This document shows, in pieces, positions 36,745-46,700 of a DNA stretch of 64,000 nt (position 1 is the first letter of the stretch; each line of letters opens with the position of its first letter). Source of the DNA: Vibrio sp. JPW-9-11-11 (GTDB taxonomy: Bacteria; Pseudomonadota; Gammaproteobacteria; Enterobacterales; Vibrionaceae). The notes beneath the pieces were generated by a model. It saw only the letters and a list, made by a program, of their open reading frames with translations, searched no databases and had not been told where the DNA came from. A program made the translations under genes and the position numbers. The stretch covers positions 679,996 through 743,995 of the forward strand of contig NZ_SZQJ01000036.1 in NCBI RefSeq assembly GCF_013369335.1, read 5' to 3'.

Positions 36745-37407
36745 GCTTTTCCTGCCTGTGAATAGGTGTTTATATGAATAATATTTATATAATGCTGTGT
36801 TTTGTTACATTCCTGTAACGTTTGCTATTATTCATTTTATTAATGCATGCGCAATATCTTTGACCGAAAATTTGATCTAGCAAACAATTCTAATTTTTAC
36901 TAACTCACACGCTACATTTTGAACTTATTAACTGGTTTTATGTGAATTAATGGAATATTAACAATAATAAACTTGATTAAATTGGTCGGATATACCGCCA
37001 TGATGCGCTATAGATAAAACTATCTGATTAGATATTGAGCAGTGTGACATGGGGGATTTTCGACGTTTTTTAGCAATTAATGAAATACTAATCATTAATT
37101 ATGAATGAATATCTTGTTGTTTTGAGATAATCGACTACAGCTGACGGCAAGTACTGTATGAAGGGTAGAGAGCCGAGTTATCGCCTATCGTTGAGGTGAG
37201 CAAATAAGCCCTGTAAACGTTGCCTTTGTCTGAAAGGGTAGGTTGCCCACGAACGACTACCATTCATTCGTTGAATTAAACGAGAAACAATTAATCATAA
37301 CAACCGCTTAACTAAGTAAAGTTCGTGTCAAACCTACTGGCTGGCGAGTTGCTTTTAGCCGTTTAAGGAGTAGGATGCGCGCCATCTAAATCTAAGCGGA
37401 GATTGAT
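36745..37407. other. Long A+T-rich divergent intergenic region
   Basis: 663 bases separate the AGCS symporter (minus) and the DUF3332 lipoprotein (plus). The AGCS-proximal half is A+T-rich and should carry that promoter. The other half, 37130-37260, is more balanced and could fold, with GTAGG/CTACC-type complementarities, but fits no riboswitch I know. A four-codon frame (37375-37389) with AAGGAG upstream precedes the lipoprotein gene. Confidence 0.45.
36804..36819. promoter_or_regulatory. Inverted repeat upstream of the alanine symporter
   Basis: GTTACATTCCTGTAAC is a perfect 6-base inverted repeat with a 4-base centre, 60 bases upstream of the AGCS start, close to where a promoter is expected. 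It is a candidate operator; no known regulator is assigned. Confidence 0.35.
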
Positions 37408-37947
37408 ATGAGAGCAAATGCATTAAAACTGGCGGTAGTGGCTGGTTTGGGGTTAACCACATTAACGGGTTGTATGGGGCAGATGGCGACCACGGGCTTA
37501 GTGTCGAAGTTCAATTTAGAAGTGGTCGACAACCGTAACGCTCGCGCTGGTATGTTTATCCTACTTTCTCCTGTGTACGGTATCGCGGGTGCGGCGGACT
37601 TATTCATCTTTAATACGGTTGAGTTTTGGACCGGGACAAACCCCATTTCAGGTAAGTCACCTGCGGTGGTGGACACGCCAACCAAAAACTACATCAAAGT
37701 GAATGACCAATTAGACGATTCGCTTAAGTCTGTTCCCCTGTCAAATAACCGCAACATTGAGCACGCGACCTTGCAACAGATTGACGAGACTACCATGCAA
37801 ATGGACATCTCCTATCTAGATGGTACTCAGCAATCACTTCGCGGAGAGAAAACGGAAGATTCAGTTGCGTTCTATCTAGACAATCACTATGTCACTACTG
37901 TGACCACCGAGGAACTGACCGATTACCTGGTTTCGACCCGTGTGTAA
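37408..37947 (+). CDS. DUF3332 lipoprotein
   Basis: A 179-residue predicted lipoprotein. The signal peptide ends in the lipobox LTGC with C22, so the mature protein is probably anchored in the outer membrane. A conserved hydrophobic stretch (GMFILLSPVYGIAGAADLFIFNTVEFWTG in part) marks the DUF3332 family, whose function is unknown. The C-terminal half is a beta-rich acidic region. GCGGAG lies seven bases upstream of the ATG. It stands alone and ends at a strong terminator. Confidence 0.8.
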   Translation: MRANALKLAVVAGLGLTTLTGCMGQMATTGLVSKFNLEVVDNRNARAGMFILLSPVYGIAGAADLFIFNTVEFWTGTNPISGKSPAVVDTPTKNYIKVNDQLDDSLKSVPLSNNRNIEHATLQQIDETTMQMDISYLDGTQQSLRGEKTEDSVAFYLDNHYVTTVTTEELTDYLVSTRV

Positions 37948-37962
37948 GCACGCATAATATTG

Positions 37963-37991
37963 AGAATCCTCGCCGTGCGGGGATTTTTTTT
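37963..37991 (+). terminator. Terminator after the DUF3332 gene
   Basis: A 9-base stem AATCCTCGC / GCGGGGATT (with one G-T pair) around CGT is followed by eight or more T residues. Confidence 0.88.
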
Positions 37992-38096
37992 GCTTACTGA
38001 CTCTAAGACTAAAGTTTAGCTAATTGACATTCATTTATTTAACAATGCTTTGCGAGGGGCTATAGTAACGGCAGAAACCAATACAGGAGTTAAAGG

Positions 38097-40097
38097 ATGA
38101 AACTCACGATATCAGGGAAGTTACAGCTGAGTTTTTTGTCGCTTGCAGTACTTTTTATCGCATCCGCATTTTTTATCTATCGCAGTGTAACCAGCGTTGA
38201 AAGCTATACCCAGTCGCTACTCAATCAAGATTTGCCTACGGTCGACGCCTCACGCACCATCCAGCAATCCGTTCATGCGAGCGTCTCTTCTCTTCGTGCT
38301 TACATGTTATTAGGCGGGAATGAGCAAAGTGGCGACGTTCATCGCACCCACTTGCAACAAACGATTGAACGCGTTGAGGCGGCCCTTCCTACTTTAGAAG
38401 CTTTAATTGACGCCCAGCAGTATCAGCAAGTATTGGCCGATTGGGCTGTTGTCACCTCTTCAATCAGCGAGATTGCCGAGCTAAGTCATAGTGATGAAAA
38501 CCTGCCGGCCCATTCGCTATTTATAAACGAAGCGGCACCCATAGCTGAAGTGGCGTTAGACCAACTGCAAGGTTTGATCAACGACGAAGCTGGAAATAAA
38601 GACGGGGGCGAACGTAAACGGTTATTTCGCCTGTACGCCGATAGCTATACTTCGCTAGCCAACGCCCTCTCGTCGATGCGTGACTTTCTTCTATATGGCA
38701 AGCAAGACCATCTCGACAAGTACCAAGATTTTTTGCAATCGCACGATAAGTCGGTAGCGGAAATTGAATCAAAAATTGAGTTGATGTCAGATAGCGATCA
38801 AGGCTTATGGTCCTTGTTTAAAGAAATGCAGCAACTCTATTTCCCACTTGCAGAACAAGTGGTTGAGTTGCGGTTTTCACGTGATTGGAACATTGCCAAT
38901 CAGAAAATGGCCAACCAGTTAGTGCCAGCGGTAGAGTCGCTCAACGCGGGGCTTGACGCTGTGATCAATCAACAGCAACAGCGCGCTGATCAAAGTGGTC
39001 AGGGGATTTTTAGTTCCGTCACTTATGTTTTGTCCCTGCTGGTTGTTTCAATTGCTTTAGTCGTCGCCGTTTCGTTTACCGCGGCCCATGTTATGGGCAA
39101 AAACATTGGTTCGCGAGTCGCCATTATTTCCAAACGAGCCGAGTCCATCGCGAACGGCGATATTTCTCAACCAGCATTAGAGCTTAAGGGAAGCGATGAG
39201 CTAGCCAGCTTAACTCGTTCCATCAACCAAATGAACGATGCACTGGCCAATATCGTCAAAGGGGTGAGTGAGAAAGCACACAATGTGGGGGCCAGCATGG
39301 CGTCACTGCAACAGGCCAGTGATCAGGCTGTGTCTCAAGTTGAGGGGCAGAAGTCGACGATGGCGTTAGTGGGTCAGCAGGTCACTGAGGTCAGTCACTC
39401 CGCGAGCGACAATGCACTGCAAGCCGAGCAATCAGTCGCCACTTTAGCTGAGTCAAAAGCACAGATAGAGCATGGCTCTCAAGCCTTAGATTTGAATAAA
39501 ACTACCGTGGATGCGCTTCATGCCACGATAGAAAAAGCCAGTGAACAAGTTGCCGAGCTGAGTAAAGAGAGTGAAGCGATCGGCAGAGTGACAGAGGTGA
39601 TTGAAAATCTCGCCGAGCAGACCAACCTTCTCGCTCTTAACGCTGCAATAGAAGCCGCGCGCGCCGGTGAGTATGGTCGAGGTTTCGCTGTAGTGGCGGA
39701 TGAAGTGCGCTTATTGGCGACCCGAACCACCGAGTCTACGACTGAAATCAACAACATCGTTAACGCTATTCAGTCGTCTACTCATGCGGTTGTGAGTGAA
39801 ATCGACAAAAGTAAAGGGTTGGCGAAAGAAGGAGCGGATCATACTCAGCAAGCGCATGGCACATTAAGTGCGACAACGAATCAAATCGAACGTCTCAACC
39901 AACAAATGCAAGATCTGCTTAGCTCAGCAAAACAGCAATCGACTGCAACGGATGAAATTCAAGTATTGATGGAACAGGTGATTGGTTCGGTTGAAGATGT
40001 CGCCAATATTTCGGCGTCGTCGGCGCAAATCTCGAACCAGGTTCAAGCGCAAGTTGATGAGCTAAACAGCGATATGAAACAATTTAAAACCAATTAA
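38097..40097 (+). CDS. Methyl-accepting chemotaxis protein with helical periplasmic sensor
   Basis: A 666-residue chemoreceptor. A transmembrane segment at about 10-30 precedes a long, all-helical periplasmic region (about 31-310), which resembles helical bimodular or double four-helix sensors for small organic acids. A second transmembrane segment lies at about 308-335, then HAMP, then the signalling domain with the hairpin tip EQTNLLALNAAIEAARAGEYGRGFAVVADEVR. There is no C-terminal NWETF-like pentapeptide for CheR/CheB tethering. It is monocistronic. The ligand cannot be inferred. A 12-base perfect palindrome (AGACCTAGGTCT, 40120-40131) follows the stop. Confidence 0.92.
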   Translation: MKLTISGKLQLSFLSLAVLFIASAFFIYRSVTSVESYTQSLLNQDLPTVDASRTIQQSVHASVSSLRAYMLLGGNEQSGDVHRTHLQQTIERVEAALPTLEALIDAQQYQQVLADWAVVTSSISEIAELSHSDENLPAHSLFINEAAPIAEVALDQLQGLINDEAGNKDGGERKRLFRLYADSYTSLANALSSMRDFLLYGKQDHLDKYQDFLQSHDKSVAEIESKIELMSDSDQGLWSLFKEMQQLYFPLAEQVVELRFSRDWNIANQKMANQLVPAVESLNAGLDAVINQQQQRADQSGQGIFSSVTYVLSLLVVSIALVVAVSFTAAHVMGKNIGSRVAIISKRAESIANGDISQPALELKGSDELASLTRSINQMNDALANIVKGVSEKAHNVGASMASLQQASDQAVSQVEGQKSTMALVGQQVTEVSHSASDNALQAEQSVATLAESKAQIEHGSQALDLNKTTVDALHATIEKASEQVAELSKESEAIGRVTEVIENLAEQTNLLALNAAIEAARAGEYGRGFAVVADEVRLLATRTTESTTEINNIVNAIQSSTHAVVSEIDKSKGLAKEGADHTQQAHGTLSATTNQIERLNQQMQDLLSSAKQQSTATDEIQVLMEQVIGSVEDVANISASSAQISNQVQAQVDELNSDMKQFKTN

Positions 40098-40242
40098 CTG
40101 AACAACATAGATAGATAGTAGACCTAGGTCTCATAATTGCGTATCTACTACAATTACGAAACACAGTATCATCTATAACTATTCTATATGGTAGAGCATT
40201 GGTTCGGGAGCAAAGCGCCTGAAACAAAGGTTTGGAGTTCCT

Positions 40243-41607
40243 GTGTATCGGTTATTACTGATTCTATTTTGCTTGTTAACGGCGAGTGCGTTTGCCGAGA
40301 AGACGAATACGCTGACGATCGCCAATTCCAAAGCGTGGAAGCCATTTTCATTTATTAACAGTCAGGGCGAGCCTGACGGTATCTTGGTCGACTACTGGAA
40401 AGCTTACGGTCAAAAGTATCAGATCAACGTTGAGTTCCTGCTTACCGATTGGCAAGAGTCCCTTGAAGCGGTTAAAGAGGGCAAAGCCGATATTCACGCG
40501 GGTCTATTATGGTCTGAGCAGCGTGACACTTTTCTTGATTACGGTCCTGCGTTAATGAATATCGATACTCAGATGTATATTAGCCAAGACCTTATTGGCA
40601 CCAGCATTGACCGCTTTTTATTGGGTCAGCATGACTATCAAGTCGGTGTTGTGGCTGGCGGTTACGAGGAGTCATTCACTCGCCTTCATTATCCCAACCT
40701 ATCCTTAGTGAGTTTCGCCAACAACCAAAAAATGATTGATGCGGCTTACGAAGGCAAGCTCGACGCGTTTGTCGCCGATCTTCAAGTGGCGAATTTCTAT
40801 TTATTGAGTTCGAGAGAGCAAATGCAGCGTTTTATCGGTGTGCGTCATTTGTATTCTGGTGAACTACGTCCGGCCGTCGCCGAGGGCAATCTTGCGTTAC
40901 AACGGCAAATCACCCAAGGCATGACGGCCATAGGCAGTGAGGAAAAGCAGAAGATACTCAATCGCTGGATGTACGTGAACACGGTTTATCCCGATTACCT
41001 ACTGCCGGTTGCCGCTGTGCTTATCGCAATCGTTGGTGTGGGGTATATTGTAATGCTCAATTTAACTGTTAAGGCCAGAACGCAGGAGCTCCAAAGGGCA
41101 AATAAAGAGTTAAAAACGCTTTCCGAGACAGACCAGTTGACCGAGCTGAGCAATCGTCGGCATTTTGTTAGTGAGTTAGAGCGTCGCCTCAGCGGTAACG
41201 GCCAAATCGCGATAATGATCTTCGATATCGATGACTTTAAGTCAATCAATGATAAGCATGGCCATCAGGTGGGTGACAGAGTGATTCGAGATGTTGCTCA
41301 AGCAGCTAAGAGCGTGTTATCCGAGCCACATCATATTGGTCGAATCGGCGGTGAAGAGTTTGCAGTAATCGTGAATGACGAAAGTTATCAAGACGTGATG
41401 GAGTTGGCGCAGATGATCTGCGCTCAAGTTCGTACCTTGGGCCTGCGAGAAGACGACACTCGTACAGTTACCGTTAGCTTAGGTTGTGCCTACTACTCAA
41501 AGGCCAAACCGTCGATTTCCCTTTCCGATGCGGACAAGCTGATGTATCAGTCTAAGCTCGCGGGTAAAGACCGTGTCACCGGGCAAAACTACTCTCATCT
41601 CCTCTAG
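40243..41607 (+). CDS. Diguanylate cyclase with periplasmic solute-binding sensor
   Basis: A 454-residue protein with a signal peptide (about 1-18), a periplasmic SBP_bac_3-type domain (about 25-245, of the amino-acid-binding fold), one transmembrane segment at about 247-268, a short coiled coil and a GGDEF domain (about 290-450). The active site reads GGEEF, a functional variant, and no RxxD inhibitory site precedes it. It probably makes c-di-GMP in response to a periplasmic amino acid or related ligand. The start is GTG with GGAG six bases upstream. It is the last gene before the tRNA-Gly/integrase junction. Confidence 0.9.
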   Translation: MYRLLLILFCLLTASAFAEKTNTLTIANSKAWKPFSFINSQGEPDGILVDYWKAYGQKYQINVEFLLTDWQESLEAVKEGKADIHAGLLWSEQRDTFLDYGPALMNIDTQMYISQDLIGTSIDRFLLGQHDYQVGVVAGGYEESFTRLHYPNLSLVSFANNQKMIDAAYEGKLDAFVADLQVANFYLLSSREQMQRFIGVRHLYSGELRPAVAEGNLALQRQITQGMTAIGSEEKQKILNRWMYVNTVYPDYLLPVAAVLIAIVGVGYIVMLNLTVKARTQELQRANKELKTLSETDQLTELSNRRHFVSELERRLSGNGQIAIMIFDIDDFKSINDKHGHQVGDRVIRDVAQAAKSVLSEPHHIGRIGGEEFAVIVNDESYQDVMELAQMICAQVRTLGLREDDTRTVTVSLGCAYYSKAKPSISLSDADKLMYQSKLAGKDRVTGQNYSHLL

Positions 41608-41731
41608 GTTGAACATAAAATCAGCGGTAGATGGTGAAAGTGGTGATATCTTCAGCAGTCGAACTAAAATCGCCATAAAAGACTTTTCTTTTCAGTCAGA
41701 TGTGGCATATTAGTTGGGTCTTCGACGCAAA

Positions 41732-41806
<75 letters not shown>

Positions 41807-41875
41807 ATCTCATTCGATATTCTCCAATAAATTCAATTATTTACATCCAACATTAGAAAATACTAATAGGCACTG

Positions 41876-42118
41876 ATGCGACAAGGTGCCACGATGTACA
41901 TTTTTCGAAATCGTAATTGTACCTACTATTCTCGTTTTTATTTTCCCACTCAATGGGTTAACTTTGGATACCCAAAAGAAGTGCGTTTTTCCTTGCGCAC
42001 CAAGGAACGCTCCATCGCTATAGATCGATCATTAGTTCTCCTTCAGTCTGCACGTTCAATGGTCGGTGAGACCATTCTCGTCATAATCGTTAAGCCGCAA
42101 AAACGGCATTCTTCTTAA
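41876..42118 (+). pseudogene. Truncated tyrosine-recombinase (integrase) N-terminus
   Basis: An 80-codon frame; from the second Met (41894) it reads MYIFRNRNCTYYSRFYFP, then GYPKEVRFSLRTKERSIAIDRS. This matches the N-terminal arm-binding (DUF6538-like) region of Vibrio phage- and island-type tyrosine integrases. After about residue 60 the similarity stops, and no catalytic Arg/His/Tyr domain follows in any frame. Position, orientation and distance behind tRNA-Gly are those of an island integrase. I conclude that it is a decayed integrase marking an old insertion; a real short excisionase-like protein is less likely. Confidence 0.7.
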
Positions 42119-42314
42119 CTCTAGTATCTCTAGTATCAATGACGTTTTTCAGAGCCAAGCTGTTAGCCCTTGTTCTCTCATCTATTGTCAGACTAGCGTA
42201 TTTGAAAGTCTTAATCATAGTGCCGCAAGGTTAAGAAACCTGTCGACGAATTCATTCATTAACAAGTTCAAAGAGCGGTAAGAATAGAAAAGCCTCCTGT
42301 TGGACTTCATTTAC
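42119..42314. other. Non-coding remnant between integrase fragment and terminator
   Basis: About 200 bases without a credible gene. It may be residue of the deleted integrase 3' part or of cargo. The following terminator has no intact gene to serve, which also suggests a deletion. Confidence 0.4.
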
Positions 42315-42344
42315 AAGCCGTCACTATTAAGTGACGGCTTTTTG
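42315..42344 (+). terminator. Orphan rho-independent terminator before the LOV operon
   Basis: AAGCCGTCAC / GTGACGGCTT pair perfectly over 10 bases around TATTAA and are followed by TTTG. It insulates the signalling operon from the tRNA/integrase side. A GTG in its right arm (42331) opens the frame of the next gene, but it is not a credible start. Confidence 0.85.
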
Positions 42345-42379
42345 TGTTTGCTGTGAAGCTCATTGCAAGAGAGAGGGTA

Positions 42380-42408
42380 TTGAAAACTATCACATACTTA
42401 ATTTTAAG
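42380..42408 (+). promoter_or_regulatory. Candidate promoter of the LOV signalling operon
   Basis: TTGAAA (42380-42385) and TTTAAG (42403-42408) are 17 bases apart, between the orphan terminator and the first gene. The -10 is weak, so control by another factor or sigma is possible. Confidence 0.3.
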
Positions 42409-42495
42409 CTAATCTCAATAGAGTCGGTGACAAAAGCGTCAAGTAATGATTTGACTCATGAAGACTCAGGGATGGGGCGTTCAGTGGAGGTGAAT

Positions 42496-43707
42496 GTGAA
42501 GATAACTGACGATGATAAGTTGATTATGATTGTTGACGACCAACATGTGGTCAGACAGGCTCTTAAACTTTGTATTCAAAACTTGAAATTGCTCAGAGTA
42601 CTAGAAGCGGAAAATGGCAAGGATGCGAAAGCGTTAGTCGACGAGCATGAAATAGATATCATTTTTTGCGACCTGAACATGCCAGTAGAAGATGGTTTAG
42701 AGGTGCTTAGGTACTTAGGTGATCTCAAATTTAAGGGGAGTGTCATTTTGATCAGCGGGGAAGAAGAAGATATTTTAACGTCGTCCTCTAACCTAGCACA
42801 ATTATACAAACTAGATATCTTGGGAAGTCTTAAAAAGCCGATCACATTTCCGGTAGTCAAAGCGTTATTTGAGCAGTTAGAACAATCAGCCATATCAAGA
42901 ATTAATAACGCCCCACCACCTGTATTAAGCCGTGCTTCTATCGAGCACTACATCGAAAACGGTAGTTTAATACCCTATTTTCAGCCTCAAATTGATTTAT
43001 CGACTTCCCAAATTAGTGGATTAGAGGTTCTAGCTCGCATCCTCAATGAAGATGGAAAACTGATCCCTCCCGATAGTTTTATACCGGTGGCAGAAGCCGA
43101 TTATGAGCTCATTCAATTGTTGACAAAGACTATAATTTGCGAAGCTTTCTCTGACTTTGTTCGTTATCGCAACCATTTAACCGGGGTAAACATTGCGATC
43201 AACATCTCTGCTAAGGTTTTGGAAGACTCGGCATTTCCTCGGTGGCTAAACCAGACTGCAATCGAGTATCACATACCACAAGATCAAATAACCTGCGAGC
43301 TGACAGAAACTGCGCTAACTCATGATCAAACCATTATCGACACTCAGCTTTTAAGGCTAAAAATGCTTAAGTTTAAGCTGTCGATTGACGATTTTGGAAC
43401 GGGTTACTCTTCGATAGCTCAGCTTCATTCGATACCTTTCGATGAACTTAAAGTCGATAAGCGATTTGTTTCAGATTGTGTCGAAAATAATCGATCTCGG
43501 GCTATTCTGGAGCAAAGTATTCGAATGGCGAAAGCGATGGGGATGGTAGTCGTCGCTGAGGGAGTTGAGACACGCAATGTAGAGAGCCTACTGCGCTCGA
43601 TGGAGTGTGACGCTACCCAAGGTTACCTATACTCACGACCAGACCAATTGTCACATATTGTGCGATATATTCAGCACTCCAATAGTACAAAACAGGGGCG
43701 CGAATGA
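42496..43707 (+). CDS. Response regulator with EAL c-di-GMP phosphodiesterase domain
   Basis: From a GTG at 42496 with an excellent GGAGG five bases upstream, the product has 403 residues. The receiver domain (about 7-125) has D16-D17 and phospho-acceptor D59 (FCDLNMP). The EAL domain (about 150-390) has E177 in the LEVLAR form of the motif, ELTET, DDFGTGYSS, the KVDKRFV lysine, VAEGVET and QGY, so the metal- and c-di-GMP-binding residues look complete. It should hydrolyse c-di-GMP when phosphorylated. Longer in-frame starts (ATG 42472, GTG 42331) are less likely. The stop overlaps the hybrid kinase start by four bases (ATGA), so the two are translationally coupled. Confidence 0.88.
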   Translation: MKITDDDKLIMIVDDQHVVRQALKLCIQNLKLLRVLEAENGKDAKALVDEHEIDIIFCDLNMPVEDGLEVLRYLGDLKFKGSVILISGEEEDILTSSSNLAQLYKLDILGSLKKPITFPVVKALFEQLEQSAISRINNAPPPVLSRASIEHYIENGSLIPYFQPQIDLSTSQISGLEVLARILNEDGKLIPPDSFIPVAEADYELIQLLTKTIICEAFSDFVRYRNHLTGVNIAINISAKVLEDSAFPRWLNQTAIEYHIPQDQITCELTETALTHDQTIIDTQLLRLKMLKFKLSIDDFGTGYSSIAQLHSIPFDELKVDKRFVSDCVENNRSRAILEQSIRMAKAMGMVVVAEGVETRNVESLLRSMECDATQGYLYSRPDQLSHIVRYIQHSNSTKQGRE

Positions 43708-46700
43708 AACTATCGATTAAGCTACCATCGTTGTTTTTTGCCTTTGGGATCTTGATGCTAGCAGCTGTTGCCATCGTCTCTACTAAGGGGCGTGATATTC
43801 TTCAAGAAACAACCTTAAAGAATATAGAACGGGAAGCGACACTGCTAATAAGGCTCATCGAACGTAACTTATTTGAACGTTATCACGACGCACAAGCGTT
43901 TCCAATGTCCCTTGGCGTGATTGACAAAGAGCGACTTGATTATGTGGCGACCAGTGCTTTAACCGCGGCTAATCTAAATAATTTTGTTCAAAACTATAAA
44001 GTCTATCGGCGGATTATCATTCTTGATAAAGAGGGGAACATACTCGCGAGCAACACAGAAAATGCCTATGGTAAAACCTTATCTACTCTCCCGATTAATG
44101 CTTCGAAAATTCGAAGTAGTGACTGGTTCAAGCAGGCTATGTCAGGAGTAACTCTGGACCCAGAAAAGCCTAAAAGCAGTTATGTTATAGGTCCAAGGCG
44201 ATTCTTGATAGACGACAATCCAAGCTCGTACGATATGATTTTCGCTAGCTTGATCCTAGATAAGTACGGTGAACCTGCGGGGTTATGGGTAAATATCGTT
44301 GACTTTAGTGCCGTTGAGAGCATTGTTGCTGAAACCTATAACCTCCTTTCTAATCGTGGTTTTGTGAGCTCTGAGTTAACGGTGTTGGATGACGAAGGCA
44401 GAATAATTGTTGATTACGACCCCGTAGGACAAAACGAGGCGATTTACACTCGTGATTTCGAAGTATTGAGTCGCCTGAATCTAGCACAGAATGGCGTCGA
44501 AGGAGCGCGCCTAGCTGTAGCAGGGTTGAGTGGTTCGAACATATCGACACATTTTAGAAAACAAGTGGAGCAAGTAACGGGATTTGCTCACACAAGTGGT
44601 GCGTATGATTACAGGGGGTTAGGTTGGTCAGTCTTGATACGTGTCCAAGTTGAAGAAGCGTTTGCTCAATCACAAGATCTATTTCGAAACTCTTTTTTGT
44701 TGGCTACATTTTTATTGACAATGATCATCGTCGTAGCTTTTGCTTTGGGAAAACAAATTACTCGTCCACTCAATGACTTATCAAAAGCAATCAATCACCT
44801 AGCTTTAGGTAAAAAGGATGTGGAGTTACCTAAGATCACTGGACGTGATGAAATCGCTAATATGGTGTCAGAGTTAACGCAATTGCGTGATATTGTCATC
44901 GACCGAGAAAAGTTATCCAAAGAAACCGACGAGCAAAGATTTCAGTTGGAGATACAAAGTCGGGCGATAGACGCAACGGCTACTGGCATAACCGTCGCGG
45001 ATGTACGATTGCCAGATGCACCAATTATATTCACGAATCAAGCGTTTGAAGAGCTAACTGGCTATCCAAAAGCCGAAGTCATAGGGCGAAACTGTCGGTT
45101 TTTACAAAATCATGATGTTGAGCAGCCTGAAATAGAAAAACTGAGATACGCAATAAAGAACAAACTATCCTGCTCAGTGGTTATGCGTAATTATAAAAAA
45201 GATGGCACACTCTTTTACAACAATTTAAGAATAGATCCTGTTTTTAGTGATGATGGGGAACTCACCCATTACATTGGTGTTCAGACTGACATCACTGAAC
45301 TCAAACGTGCTGAAGATGAAGCCAAAATAAAGCTAGAGAATGAAGTGGCGCGCCGTACCCAAGAAGCAAGAGATTCAGAAAGTCGTCTGCGTACGGTTTT
45401 TGATACGGCATTAGATGGGACGGTGGTTATTGATAATAAAGGTATTATTGTCGATGTTAACCGCTCGCTTGAGCTTATATTTGGTCGTATTAGAGAAGAG
45501 CTGATCGGCGAAAATGTCAGTATCTTAATGCCTTCGCATTATGCTGAGATACACGATGGATTTATCAACAAATATTTGCTGACCGGCGACAAAAAGCTAA
45601 TTGGAACGCCACGTAAAGTAGAAGGTCAGCATAAAACTGGTCGTATTTTCCCAATCGAAGTCTCGGTCGGAGAGACATGGCTAGGCGATTCGCAAGTCTT
45701 TGTTGGGGTCGTTAAGGACATCACACTACAAGAAGAAACTAAGCTCAGGGAACAAGAGCTACAAGCAGAGCTCCGCGAGAGAGAATTGATTTACCGAGCC
45801 GCTTTTAATCAAGCAGCTGTAGGTATTTGCCGTGTGTCTCTTAGCGGACAATTTATCGAAGTAAACGATAAGATGTGTGAAATTTTTGGGTATGAAGAGC
45901 ATGAACTACTGCAGCTAACGTTTCTGGATGTTACCCATGCTGATTATAGGGAAAAGAGTCAGCGAATGGTTAAGCAAGTACTTGAGACTGAACAGCGCTC
46001 TTTTACCACGGATAAATTATATATCAATAAATTAGGTGAGGAATTCTGGGCCACGATTTCCGTTTCTTTAGTAACGGATGACTCAGATGTCCCTAAATAT
46101 TTTGTTTCTGTTGTAGAGGATATTTCAAACCGCAAACGTATTGAAAAAGAGTTGATAACCGCCAAGGCTGCTCGCGATGAGTTATTACGAGGTATGCGTC
46201 TTGCCTCTGATGCTGGTGGGGTTTTTAACTGGTCTCTGTCGCTAGACACGCAGATTCTTAGGTGGGACGATGGGACTTATCTATTGCACGGAGTTGCACC
46301 AGGCACACAACTAACATTGTCCGATTGGGAGCTGTTTGTTCACCCAAGAGATCGGGCAAGCGTAATGAACAATCTCCACAAAGCGATTGAAGAAGAACAA
46401 GTCTTCAACGCCGAATATCGAGTTATCAATCAATCAACCAACTCCGTTCATTGGGTGAAAAGTTCGGGGGACATAGTGTTAGATAGTGAATCTCAAAAGC
46501 GCTTTGTGTTTGGTATTAATATTGACATCTCTAACGAGCGAGCGACGCTTGCAGCGCTCGAAAAAGAAACACTCTCTGCCAAACAAGCCAATGAAGCCAA
46601 ATCCCGCTTTTTAGCGACTATGAGTCATGAAATCCGTACCCCGATGAATGGAGTGGTGGGGATGGTAGATCTTTTGAAAGAGACCTCACTCGATCATGAA

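Noticed and set aside
36745..37407. Glycine or c-di-GMP riboswitch upstream of the AGCS symporter or DUF3332 gene
   Set aside because: I looked for the conserved GGAGAG...CTCTCAGG and GEMM core motifs on both strands and did not find them.
40120..40131. AGACCTAGGTCT palindrome after the chemoreceptor gene
   Set aside because: A perfect 12-base palindrome but with no loop, no U tract and no link to a known regulator; could be chance.
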